Assembly (NCBI RefSeq): GCF_009829925.1
Contig: NZ_SNVJ01000007.1
Coordinates: 1-64,000, forward strand
DNA: 64,000 nt
Source of the DNA: Teichococcus coralli
Lineage (GTDB): Bacteria; Pseudomonadota; Alphaproteobacteria; Acetobacterales; Acetobacteraceae
Direction of reading: 5' to 3'
The notes below the pieces were generated by a model. That model saw only the letters and a program-made list of their open reading frames with translations. It was not told the DNA's origin and did no database searches. How positions within the stretch are numbered: the first letter of the stretch is position 1; every line of letters starts with the position of its first letter. The position numbers and the translations under genes were made by a program. This document shows positions 53,379 to 61,315 of the stretch, one piece after another.

Positions 53379-53817
53379 CGCCTGGCTTGTTCCTCCCCGG
53401 CAGGGTGGAAGGGAAGTTGCGCCGGCGCAAGTCGCTGGTGCCATGAGGGCCGGCGGGGCTGCGGCACCGACGGTCACAGCCGTCTCGAAAATGGTGGATT
53501 CCCCGCAAACCTGTGTGATAAAGCAAGAAACAGTTCAAGTTTGAGACATTCGATGGCCCAGACCTCGCTCCCTGCTCATTTTCCGGAAGGCTCCTCCTCC
53601 ACGGAGCGGCTGGCTGCTGTGCATGGCGGCCCGCAGGAAGCGGCGCGCCGCGCGGCGCTGCTGCGGGTCGGCCACGCCGCGCCTTCACAGCTTGTCGAGC
53701 CGGCACAGCTTGTCGAGCCGGCGCCGCGCCCGGCGAAGGCTGAGGGCCAGAGCTGACCCTTGCCCGGTAGCGGAGACGGTGAAAGGCTGAGGCCTCCCCC
53801 GCAGGGAGCATCAACCC
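53379..53817. other. Region between glcF and the CoA-transferase gene, with a doubtful short ORF
   Basis: These 439 bases should hold the leftward glcF promoter. A 67-codon frame at 53553-53756 starts with ATG but has a weak ribosome site and a composition-driven tail, including a near-perfect CAGCTTGTCGAGCCGGC direct repeat (QLVEPAQLVEP). It is not called as a gene. Confidence 0.4.
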
Positions 53818-55257
53818 TTGGCCCACCCTGCCAAAGACGCCCTCCACGACCTGCTCACGGCCGCATCCCTGCCGCTGCCATGGGCACAGGCTGTGGCTTT
53901 TCCGGGCGCCGGGCCCGGCCTGCCGAGTTCCTTCCACCTGGGCGCCGCCGCCCAGGCCAGCATCGCGGCAGCGGCGGTGGCAGCCGCCGGGATCCACCTC
54001 CGGCGAGGCGGCCCCGCGCAGCACGTGACCGTGCCGCTGCGCCATGCCCTCGCCGAGTTCCGCAGCGAGCGTCACCTCCGGCTGGACGGCGCTCCGCCAC
54101 CTGACCCTTGGGATGCGCTGGCGGGCCTGTATCGCTGCGGAGATGGCGGCGCAGTGCGGCTGCACACCAACTTCCTCCACCATCGCGACGGCATCCTGCA
54201 GCTTCTGGGCGGCCTGCCGCCGGAGCGCGCGGCCGTCGCCGCCGCGCTGCAGGAATGGTCCGCCACCCGCTTCGAGGCGGCTGCCGCCGGGGCCGGGCTC
54301 TGCGTCGCCATGCTGCGGGATTTCGGAAGCTGGGACGCCCATCCGCAGGGCCGCGCCCTCGCCGCCCAGCCGCCGCTGCTGATCGAGCGGATCGGCGATG
54401 CGCCGCCCACTCCCCTGCCCCCGCTCGGAGCCCGGCCGCTCGCCGGACTGCGGGTGCTTGAGATGACGCGCATCATCGCCGGGCCGGTGGGCGGGCGCTG
54501 TCTCGCCGTGCATGGCGCGGAGGTGCTGCATCTCAGCGCCGCCCATCTGCCCTCCATCCCGGTGCTCAACATGGACACCGGGCGCGGCAAGCGCACCGCC
54601 CGGCTGGACCTGCGGCAGCCAGCGGGAGCCGAACGCCTGCGCGGCTTGCTGCGCGGCGCCGACATTCTCCTGCAGTCCTACCGGCCTGGCGCGCTGGCAA
54701 GGCTCGGCTTTGGACCCGAGGCGGCCGCGGCGCTGCGGCCGGGGCTGGTTTACGCCTCCCTCTCCGCCTATGGGGAACAAGGCCCCTGGGGCGGACGGCG
54801 CGGCTTCGACTCGCTGGTCCAGACGGCCACCGGCTTCAACCAGGCGGAAGCCGAGGCGGCCGGCACGCCGGACCAGCCGCGTCCGCTGCCCTGCCAGGCG
54901 CTGGACCACGCGTCAGGCTATCTGCTCGCCCTTGGCGCCATGGCGGCACTGCTGCGGCGCGCCGAGGAAGGCGGCTCCTGGCATGTGCGCGTCTCGCTTG
55001 CCGCGACCGGGCAGTGGCTGCGCGGCCTGGGACGGCTGGCGGATGGCTTCGCTGCGCCCGATCCGGGGCAGGAGGACATCGCCGACCTGCTGGAGGACAG
55101 CGAAAGCGGGTTCGGGCGGCTCAGCGCCATCCGTCACGCCGCACAGATGAGCGCGACGCCGGCGCGGTGGGCGGTGCCCCCCATGCCTCTTGGCAGCCAT
55201 GAGCCTGTCTGGTCCGGCGGAGGCGCCGCCTTTCCCGCTCCCCCTTCGTCGGGGTGA
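53818..55257 (+). CDS. CaiB/BaiF family (family III) CoA-transferase
   Basis: 479 residues. The family III features are in the C-terminal half: LRVLEMTRIIAGPVGGRCLA, TARLDLRQPAGAERLRGLL, LLQSYRPGALARLGFGPEA then GLVYASLSAYGEQGPWGGRR and GFDSLVQTATGFN, whose Asp is the likely acylated residue. The N-terminal ~200 residues form an extra degenerate domain. It starts with TTG after GCAGGGAG. The substrate is unknown. Its position splits glcDE from glcF on the opposite strand. Confidence 0.88.
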   Translation: MAHPAKDALHDLLTAASLPLPWAQAVAFPGAGPGLPSSFHLGAAAQASIAAAAVAAAGIHLRRGGPAQHVTVPLRHALAEFRSERHLRLDGAPPPDPWDALAGLYRCGDGGAVRLHTNFLHHRDGILQLLGGLPPERAAVAAALQEWSATRFEAAAAGAGLCVAMLRDFGSWDAHPQGRALAAQPPLLIERIGDAPPTPLPPLGARPLAGLRVLEMTRIIAGPVGGRCLAVHGAEVLHLSAAHLPSIPVLNMDTGRGKRTARLDLRQPAGAERLRGLLRGADILLQSYRPGALARLGFGPEAAAALRPGLVYASLSAYGEQGPWGGRRGFDSLVQTATGFNQAEAEAAGTPDQPRPLPCQALDHASGYLLALGAMAALLRRAEEGGSWHVRVSLAATGQWLRGLGRLADGFAAPDPGQEDIADLLEDSESGFGRLSAIRHAAQMSATPARWAVPPMPLGSHEPVWSGGGAAFPAPPSSG

Positions 55258-55285
55258 GCGGGCCACTGCGCCCCCCCCCTTTTTC

Positions 55286-55375
55286 CTAGAGCGGTTTCCG
55301 TTCGCTTTGGCTCACTTCGAGCGCTCCAGCCATTTGTTTTGAAGAGCATCTTCACCCGATCGGGATCGACTCTAG
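55286..55375. repeat. MITE-like palindromic intergenic element
   Basis: About 90 bases bounded by CTAGAG (55286-55291) and CTCTAG (55370-55375). The inner flanks are partly complementary. The interior carries TTTGTTTTG-AA-GAGCATCTTC, shared with the element at 14869-14935. It lies between convergent ends of the CoA-transferase and glcE genes. Its right end supplies the TAG stop of glcE. Elements of this design are recurrent in alphaproteobacterial intergenic DNA; transposition here is inferred. Confidence 0.65.
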
Positions 55376-56574
55376 CCGCGCATCCGCCCGGGGTTGAGGA
55401 TGCCTTCGGGGTCCATCGCCGCCTTCACGCGGGCGGCGATGCCGGCCAGTGCCGGCGGCTCCTCCGGCAGCACGGGCACGGCGCTGCGCAGCGAATCCGG
55501 GGCCCGGAACAGGGTGAAGGTGCCGCCCGCCGCCCGCGCGGCCGCCATCACCGCCGCATGGGCGGTGTCGGAGGCGGGGCCGGCAACCCAGAGCAGCCCC
55601 CCGCCCCAGTCCAGCAGCAGGCGGGCGCCGAAAGCCTTGTTCAGCCGCCAGGCCAGGTTCGGGCCGGCACCAGGGCGCACCGAAAGCCGCCAGACCGCCT
55701 GTTCCGGCGCCGCCTCCAGCAGGCGGACATCCCGCACCGCGCGCCAGAGCCCCCGGGAAGCCTCACCCTCCGCCAGCGTGACGGTTCCAAAGCCCGCCAG
55801 ATCCTGCTGCAAGCGGCCGGCCCGGTGCGGCAGGAACTGCGCCATGTCCTCCAGCCGCAGCAGGGCGGTGGGGCCCTCCAGGCCGAACTCCGCCGCGCCC
55901 TCCGGCAACAGCGCCGCGCCGGTGACGCCGAAGGGGCTGCCAAGCCCGGCGGAAAGCGCCGCCACCCCGGCCGCGAGGTCCGCCACCCCCACCGCGAGGG
56001 TAAGGCTTGCCTCAGGGCGCGGCGCCAGCTTCAGGGTGATCTCCGTCAGGATGCCCAGCGTGCCGTGGCTGCCGGCCAGCAGCTTGCAGAGGTCCAGCCC
56101 GGTGACGTTCTTGTGGACGCGACCGCCCGAGCGGACCACCTCCGCATGGCCGGTCACCGCCCGCACCCCAAGCACCTGGTCGCGCAGCGCTCCGCTGGCG
56201 GCGATGCGGCGCGGGCCGGACAGGTTGGCGGCCACCATGCCGCCCAGCGTCGAGGGGCGCTCGTGGCCGAACAACCCGGAAAAATCCGGCAGCTCGGCGG
56301 CCAGCATCTGGTTGTGCCGCGCCAGCTCCGCCTCGATCTCCGCCAGCGGCGTGCCGGCGCGGGCGGAAAGCACCAGCTCTGCGGGCTTGTGGAGGGTGAT
56401 GCCGGTCAGCCCGGCCGTGGAGAGGGTGCGCGCGGCCTGCACCGGGCGCAGCATGGCTCGCTTGCTGCCATGGCCCTCGACCGCCAGCGGCATGCGGCGC
56501 GCCGCCGCCTCCCGCACCGCCTGGACGACGCCGGCCTCGTCCACCGGCGCCAGTGCCTCGGTCGCGACGCTCAT
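55372..56574 (-). CDS. glcE: Glycolate oxidase FAD-binding subunit GlcE
   Basis: 400 residues. The FAD-binding PCMH domain is recognised from PLAVEGHGSKRA, ARAGTPLAEIEAELARHNQ and VHKNVTGLDLCKLLAGSHGT. The C-terminal FNPGRMRG-type ending appears as PEGILNPGRMRG. ATG 56574 overlaps the glcD stop (ATGA). The stop codon lies inside the palindromic element at 55286-55375. Confidence 0.95.
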   Translation of the reverse strand: MSVATEALAPVDEAGVVQAVREAAARRMPLAVEGHGSKRAMLRPVQAARTLSTAGLTGITLHKPAELVLSARAGTPLAEIEAELARHNQMLAAELPDFSGLFGHERPSTLGGMVAANLSGPRRIAASGALRDQVLGVRAVTGHAEVVRSGGRVHKNVTGLDLCKLLAGSHGTLGILTEITLKLAPRPEASLTLAVGVADLAAGVAALSAGLGSPFGVTGAALLPEGAAEFGLEGPTALLRLEDMAQFLPHRAGRLQQDLAGFGTVTLAEGEASRGLWRAVRDVRLLEAAPEQAVWRLSVRPGAGPNLAWRLNKAFGARLLLDWGGGLLWVAGPASDTAHAAVMAAARAAGGTFTLFRAPDSLRSAVPVLPEEPPALAGIAARVKAAMDPEGILNPGRMRG

Positions 56575-58028
56575 GCGGCAGGCGCCAGGGCCGGGTTGCC
56601 TTCCAGCGGGAAGACCTTGGCCGGGTTCAGCAGCCATTGCGGGTCGAAGGCCGACTTGATGCGGCGCTGCTGCGCCAGCTCGGCGGGGTTGAACTGCACG
56701 GTCATCAGGTCGCGCTTCTCGACGCCCACGCCGTGCTCGCCGGTCAGGCAGCCACCGACCTCCACGCAAAGCTTCAGGATGTCGGCGCCGAAGGCCTCGG
56801 CCTTGCGGAAGCTCTCCGGGTCGTTGGCGTCGAACATGATCAGCGGGTGCAGGTTGCCGTCCCCGGCATGGAAGATGTTGGCCACCAGCAGGCCGTAGCT
56901 GTCGCTCATCTCGCCGATGCGGCGCAGCACGTACGGCAGCTCGCCGGTCGGGATGGTGCCGTCCATGCAGAGATAGTCGGGCGAGATGCGGCCCACCGCG
57001 CCGAAGGCCCCCTTGCGGCCCTTCCAGATCGCCGCGCTCTCCTCCGGCGTCTCGGCGACGCGCAGCGAGATCGGGTCGAAGCGGGCGCAGATCTCCTTGA
57101 GCCGGGCGAGCAGGACGTCCTGCTCCTCGCTGCTGCCTTCCACCTCGATGATCAGCATGGCCTCGGCGTCCAGCGGGTAGCCCGCCTGGGCGAAGGCCTC
57201 GCAGGCATGGATGGCCGGGCGGTCCATGAACTCCAGCGCCACGGGGATGATGCCGCTGCCGATGATGGCGTCCACCACCTGCCCCGCCACCTCGTTGGCG
57301 CGGAAGGCGGCCAGCATGGCGCGCGCCCCCTCGGCGGCGCGGAGGATGCGCACCGTGACCTCGGTGACCATGCCGAGCTGGCCCTCGCTGCCGGTGATCA
57401 GGCCGAGCCAGTCATAGCCCGCCGCGTCCAGGTGCTGGCCGCCGATCCCGACCACCTCGCCCTCGACCGTGACGAAGGTCACGCCAAGCAGGTTGCCGGC
57501 CGTGACGCCGTACTTCAGGCAATGCGCACCGCCCGAGTTCATCATGACGTTGCCGCCGATCATGCAGGCGAGCTGGCTGGAGGGATCGGGCGCGTAGAAG
57601 AAGCCCTCGGCGCTGACCGCCTGGGTGATGCCGATGTTGGTGACGCCCGCCTCCACCACCGCATAGCGGTCGGCGTAGTTGACCTCCAGGATGCGGTTCA
57701 TCCGCATCAGCCCGACCACCACGGCGTCGGCCAGCGGCAGGGCGCCGCCGGAGAGGCTGGTGCCGGCCCCGCGCGGGATCACGCGGATGCCGTTCTGGTG
57801 GCAGTAGCGCAGCACGGCGGCCACTTCCCCGGTGGTGGCGGGCAGCACCACGGCAAGCGGCGGCTGGCGATAGGCGGAGAGCCCGTCCGTCTCATAGGCG
57901 CGCAGGCGGTGGGGGTCGCCGATCACGCCCTGGCCGAAGGGGCCGTCCGGCACCAAGCTGTGCAGCGCGGCCAGGATCTCGTCGCGGCGGGCGAGCACGG
58001 CCGGATTGGGCTCTGGCAGGTCGATCAT
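56571..58028 (-). CDS. glcD: Glycolate oxidase catalytic subunit GlcD
   Basis: 485-residue FAD oxidoreductase that oxidises glycolate to glyoxylate. Motifs: VIPRGAGTSLSGGALPLAD in the FAD domain, PDPSSQLACMIGGNVMMNSG, and the C-terminal HAGDGNLHPLI and GGCLTGEHGVGVEKR. Followed directly by glcE. A strong hairpin from the rpmJ side insulates its promoter region. Confidence 0.96.
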   Translation of the reverse strand: MIDLPEPNPAVLARRDEILAALHSLVPDGPFGQGVIGDPHRLRAYETDGLSAYRQPPLAVVLPATTGEVAAVLRYCHQNGIRVIPRGAGTSLSGGALPLADAVVVGLMRMNRILEVNYADRYAVVEAGVTNIGITQAVSAEGFFYAPDPSSQLACMIGGNVMMNSGGAHCLKYGVTAGNLLGVTFVTVEGEVVGIGGQHLDAAGYDWLGLITGSEGQLGMVTEVTVRILRAAEGARAMLAAFRANEVAGQVVDAIIGSGIIPVALEFMDRPAIHACEAFAQAGYPLDAEAMLIIEVEGSSEEQDVLLARLKEICARFDPISLRVAETPEESAAIWKGRKGAFGAVGRISPDYLCMDGTIPTGELPYVLRRIGEMSDSYGLLVANIFHAGDGNLHPLIMFDANDPESFRKAEAFGADILKLCVEVGGCLTGEHGVGVEKRDLMTVQFNPAELAQQRRIKSAFDPQWLLNPAKVFPLEGNPALAPAA

Positions 58029-58116
58029 GGTCCGCTTTCCTCACGCCGGTTCTTGTGGCGGAGGATGGGGCGACGGCCGGGCGGCGGCAAGCCGGCAGAA
58101 GAGGCGCGGCGCACAT

Positions 58117-58154
58117 GAAAACGGCGCCGCGGGAAGGCCCGCGGCGCCGTTTTC
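58117..58154. terminator. Strong 17-bp hairpin terminator downstream of rpmJ
   Basis: GAAAACGGCGCCGCGGG (58117-58133) pairs perfectly with its complement (58138-58154) around an AAGG loop. On the minus strand, where rpmJ is transcribed, the stem ends in a TTTTC tract. It separates rpmJ from glcD. Confidence 0.88.
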
Positions 58155-58202
58155 AGTTGAACGACCCAGGCATGGCCACCACCAGCGGGGCGGCCATTCC
58201 CG

Positions 58203-58328
58203 TCAGCCCTGGCGGGCCTTCAGGCGGGGGTTCTTCTTGTTCAGGACGTACATGCGGCCGCGGCGACGGACCAGCACGCAGTTCTTGTCGCGCATCTTGG
58301 CGCTCTTCAGGCTGTTGCGGATCTTCAT
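58203..58328 (-). CDS. rpmJ: 50S ribosomal protein L36 (bL36)
   Basis: 41 residues, [20 protein letters not shown] then [20 protein letters not shown] and G. Basic, with the single-Cys pattern of the C-minus form: only C17 is left of the zinc ribbon. ATG 58328 follows GAGGGTGCCCC. Monocistronic, with a clear terminator. The segment 58329-58657 upstream holds its promoter and no other supported gene. Confidence 0.96.
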   Translation of the reverse strand: MKIRNSLKSAKMRDKNCVLVRRRGRMYVLNKKNPRLKARQG

Positions 58329-58657
58329 GGGGCACCCTCTTCGAGCGCCCGCGTTTAGGGGCCGGGGATCGGGCTGTCAACCATTCCGTGCCGGCGGCGA
58401 ACCCCAGCGCCGGCCCAGCCGCATGCGCCTGCGCCGCTGCGGCCTGCAATGCGCGGAACAGATCCATGCGCCATCCGTAAGGCGCCCCTATTCCGCCGCG
58501 CCGCTGCCCGCGCCGGCGCAGGGCGCCGCGCAGCAGGGCGCGCACCAGCCGCTCGCTCTCCCTCGCACCGGACATGGCTTTCCGCTCTTTCCAGCCGTGT
58601 TGAGGACAGAAAAGCATGAATTCGAGGCCGTCGTTTCTTTTTTGCGCCTGAAGCCCA

Positions 58658-59608
58658 TCAATTTGTCTCCAGCGCGCAGGCACGCGCGAGACTTGCCTCC
58701 GCCTCCGCCCCGGCGGGGCTGATCGCCTGCGCGATGGTGGGCGCCATGTTGCGGAACTCCTCCGCGCGCGGCGACCGGGCACGCCAGGCCAGGCCCAGTT
58801 CCCGGCCCTGCGGGGTGCCGAGAGGCTTCAGGACCACCGAGGCGCCCGCCAGCACGCCGCCTTCGATGGCAAGCTGCGGCAGCAGCGTCACGCCCAGTCC
58901 GCCGGCCACCATCTGCACCAGCGTGTGCAGGCTGGTGGCCGCGAACGCATCGCCGGCGCCGGGCATGCCGCAGGCGCTCAGCGCCTGGTCCCGCAGGCAG
59001 TGTCCATCCTCCAGCAGGAGCATCCGCTCGCTTCCCAGGGCGGAAAGCGGCAGGCTTGCTTCCCCGGCGAGGCGATGTCCCTCGGGCAGGGCGGCCATGA
59101 AGGGGTCGTGCGCCACGCGAAGTGTTTCCGCCTCTGGCAGGGCGGCCGGGAGGGCGAGCAGCAGCAGGTCGAGCCGGCCCGCGGAAAGCTCCTCGGCGAG
59201 GCGGTCGGTCAGGTCCTCCCGCAGCCAGAGCTGCAGCCGCGGGAAAGCACGCCGCAGCGCCGGCATCAGCCGCGGCAACAGGAAGGGGCCGATGGTCGGG
59301 ATGACGCCGAGGCGCAGCGGGCCGGAAAGCGGGTCCCGCGCCGCCGCCGCGGTTTCCGAGACGGCCGCCAGCGCCGCCAGGGCGCGGCGGGCACGGCCGA
59401 CCAGCTCCAGCCCCAGTGGGGTGAAGACCGGCCGCTTGCCAGGCCCGCGCTCCAGGATGGCGCTGTCGAGCTGCCGCTCCAGGGCGATGATCCCGGCCGA
59501 AAGGGTGGATTGCGTCACCGCGCAGGCGGCGGCGGCACGGCCGAAATGACCGAGATCGGCCAGGGCGACGAGATATCGGAGCTGTTGGGGGCTGGGGAGC
59601 GGGGTCAT
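58658..59608 (-). CDS. oxyR: Hydrogen peroxide-sensing regulator OxyR
   Basis: 316-residue LysR-family activator. The N-terminal helix-turn-helix covers AAAACAVTQSTLSAGIIALE. The redox pair C204 and C213 sits in LLLEDGHCLRDQALSACG, matching E. coli Cys199/Cys208 in both context and nine-residue spacing. It diverges from ahpC-ahpD, its expected targets. The longer than usual N-terminal FGRAA and family spacing leave no doubt of OxyR type. Confidence 0.95.
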   Translation of the reverse strand: MTPLPSPQQLRYLVALADLGHFGRAAAACAVTQSTLSAGIIALERQLDSAILERGPGKRPVFTPLGLELVGRARRALAALAAVSETAAAARDPLSGPLRLGVIPTIGPFLLPRLMPALRRAFPRLQLWLREDLTDRLAEELSAGRLDLLLLALPAALPEAETLRVAHDPFMAALPEGHRLAGEASLPLSALGSERMLLLEDGHCLRDQALSACGMPGAGDAFAATSLHTLVQMVAGGLGVTLLPQLAIEGGVLAGASVVLKPLGTPQGRELGLAWRARSPRAEEFRNMAPTIAQAISPAGAEAEASLARACALETN

Positions 59609-59622
59609 CGATTCCGCCGATC

Positions 59623-59636
59623 GTTTTATCGAAAAC
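59623..59636. promoter_or_regulatory. Candidate OxyR operator between oxyR and ahpC
   Basis: The dyad GTTTT-ATCG-AAAAC, followed by CTATT, is the most AT-rich stretch of the 131-base intergenic region. Its setting between divergent oxyR and ahpC suits OxyR binding. Match to the full ATAG-N7-CTAT pattern is incomplete. Confidence 0.45.
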
Positions 59637-59739
59637 TATTCATTGGCATGTGTGCGCTGCAACATCCATAAGCTGGGGCATCGCCGGGCCAGGGAATTCC
59701 GGCCCGGCTGGAAGAGCACGCAGAAAGGGCTGAACTGAC

Positions 59740-60312
59740 ATGCTGACTGTTGGCGACAAGTTCCCGGCGTTCAACCTGGCCGCCGTGAAGGGCGGCGCGG
59801 AGGGCCTGGAGGGCCCCGGCAAGTCCTTCATCCAGATCACCAACGAGTCCGACGCCGGCAAGTGGAAGGTCGTGTTCTTCTGGCCGAAGGACTTCACCTT
59901 CATCTGCCCGACCGAGATCGCCGCCTTCGGCAAGCTGAACACCGAGTTCGCCGACCGTGACGCGGTGCTCTATGGCGCCTCGACGGACAGCGAGTTCGTG
60001 CACCTGAACTGGCGCGTGCACAACAAGGACATCAACGACCTGCCGATCCCGATGCTCGCGGACACCAAGCGCGAGCTGTCCACCGCGCTCGGCATCCTCG
60101 ACAAGAACGAGGGCGTCGCGCTGCGCGCCACCTTCATCGTGGACCCCGAGGGCACCATCCAGTGGGCCTCGGTGAACGGGCTGAACGTCGGCCGCAACCC
60201 GCAGGAGGTGCTGCGCGTGCTGGACGCGCTGCAGACCGACGAGCTGTGCCCCTGCAACTGGAACAAGGGCACCGACACCCTGAACCCGGACGCGCTGTTC
60301 CAGGCCGCCTGA
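59740..60312 (+). CDS. ahpC: Alkyl hydroperoxide reductase / peroxiredoxin AhpC
   Basis: 190-residue typical 2-Cys peroxiredoxin. The peroxidatic Cys is C56 in FTFICPTE, and the resolving Cys is at 170 or 172 in DELCPCNW. The family segments VFFWPKDFTF and STDSEFVHLNWR are present. With AhpD as reductant it removes organic peroxides. It is the first gene of an OxyR-controlled pair. Confidence 0.95.
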   Translation: MLTVGDKFPAFNLAAVKGGAEGLEGPGKSFIQITNESDAGKWKVVFFWPKDFTFICPTEIAAFGKLNTEFADRDAVLYGASTDSEFVHLNWRVHNKDINDLPIPMLADTKRELSTALGILDKNEGVALRATFIVDPEGTIQWASVNGLNVGRNPQEVLRVLDALQTDELCPCNWNKGTDTLNPDALFQAA

Positions 60313-60456
60313 AGCCCGGCTGGCCGGCGGGGTTCGCTCCGCCGGCGGTTTCCCTGGCGACGCTGCGCCGAGCCGGCCCTCCGTGAACAGGTCCGCCTCC
60401 GCCCATCGCCCCCCCGAATCCGCATCACCCCAGAGAAGACCGGAGGATCCCTTCGC

Positions 60457-60987
60457 ATGTCGCTTGAAGCCCTGCGCGCCCGCCTGCCCGACTATGCCCG
60501 CGACCTGAAGCTGAACCTTGGCAGCCTGGCGACCGAGCCGGTGCTGAGCCAGCAGCAGCTCGCCGGCACCTTCGTGGCAAGCGCGATCGCCAGCCGCAAT
60601 GCCGAGGTCACCAAGGCGCTGGTGGCCGAGTTCGGCCCGAAGCTCTCCCCGGAGGCGCTGACGGCCGCCAAGGCCGCCGCGGCCATCATGGGGATGAACA
60701 ACGTCTACTACCGCTTCACCCACCTGGTGGGTGGCGACTACGGCAACATGCCGGCCAAGCTGCGCATGAACGTCATGGCCAGGCCGGGTGTCGAGAAGGT
60801 GGACTTTGAGCTGTGGTCCCTCGCCATTTCCGCCATCAACGGCTGCGGCATGTGCATGGAAAGCCACGAGAAGGTCGTGAAGCATGGCGGCCTGACCAGC
60901 GAGCAGGTGCAGGCGGCGGTGCGAATCGCCTCCGTCGTCCATGCCGTGGCCGGCGTGCTGGAGGCTGAGGACGCCCTCGCGGCCTGA
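60457..60987 (+). CDS. ahpD: Alkyl hydroperoxide reductase AhpD
   Basis: 176-residue AhpD/CMD-fold protein. The redox motif C130-G-M-C133, with E118 and H137 nearby, is in [17 protein letters not shown]. It recycles AhpC using lipoylated proteins in known systems, replacing AhpF. It follows ahpC by 144 bases; a perfect terminator follows after about 50 bases. Confidence 0.95.
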   Translation: MSLEALRARLPDYARDLKLNLGSLATEPVLSQQQLAGTFVASAIASRNAEVTKALVAEFGPKLSPEALTAAKAAAAIMGMNNVYYRFTHLVGGDYGNMPAKLRMNVMARPGVEKVDFELWSLAISAINGCGMCMESHEKVVKHGGLTSEQVQAAVRIASVVHAVAGVLEAEDALAA

Positions 60988-61039
60988 CCCGCCGGGCGGC
61001 GCCAGGCGCCGCCCTGTTCGCCTGCCCGGACTTCAAGCG

Positions 61040-61064
61040 GAAACCCCACCTTGCGTGGGGTTTC
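61040..61064. terminator. Terminator after ahpD
   Basis: A perfect 10-bp stem GAAACCCCAC / GTGGGGTTTC with a CTTGC loop. The TTTC at the 3' side gives only a short U-tract. Confidence 0.75.
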
Positions 61065-61161
61065 ATCATCGCCGGAAGGCCGCGCCTGTTTGTCATGCGT
61101 TCCGCGCATACGGACATGCTTCAGCTGCGGGCAGAATTCGTGTTGCACCGCGAAAAACCGC

Positions 61162-61188
61162 TTGCGTACGAACGACCACCCGCATATC
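61162..61188 (+). promoter_or_regulatory. Possible promoter of the small RNA
   Basis: TTGCGT (61162-61167) and CATATC (61183-61188) lie 15 bases apart. They loosely fit a housekeeping -35/-10 pair and would place the start near 61195-61200. Confidence 0.4.
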
Positions 61189-61196
61189 TTTCACCT

Positions 61197-61282
61197 CGCA
61201 GCCACGCAGTACGCTGCGTGACTGTCTTTCTTGGACGTTTCCTCCCTAAACTCGGCGGTGCTTCTGGCACCGCCTTTTTTTT
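61197..61282 (+). ncRNA. Candidate small regulatory RNA with exposed anti-Shine-Dalgarno motif
   Basis: About 85 bases in three parts. First is a 7-bp hairpin, CACGCAG-TACG-CTGCGTG (61203-61220). Next is an unpaired stretch, CTTTCTTGGACGTTTCCTCCCT (shown in two parts: CTTTCTTGGACG and TTTCCTCCCT), whose CCTCCC can pair with ribosome sites. Last is a perfect terminator, GGCGGTGC-TTCTG-GCACCGCC (61254-61274) with eight T. No open frame of note is present. The design resembles alphaproteobacterial CUCC-motif sRNAs; the family was not identified. The 5' end is approximate. Confidence 0.7.
61254..61282 (+). terminator. Rho-independent terminator of the candidate sRNA
   Basis: An 8-bp perfect stem with a 5-base loop, followed by TTTTTTTT on the plus strand. 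On the minus strand no T-tract follows, so it does not serve the converging amidohydrolase gene. Confidence 0.9.
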
Positions 61283-61315
61283 GCCCGCGGCCCGGCCTCG
61301 GCCGTTTTCCGGCGT

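Noticed and set aside
53553-53756. 67-codon ORF (MAQTSLPAHFPEG...)
   Set aside because: Weak ribosome site, low complexity and a near-perfect direct repeat; no homology. Insufficient to call a gene.
58331-58657. Possible minus-strand ORF upstream of rpmJ
   Set aside because: It runs through the rpmJ gene in another frame and has Arg/Ala-rich composition typical of antisense shadows in GC-rich DNA.
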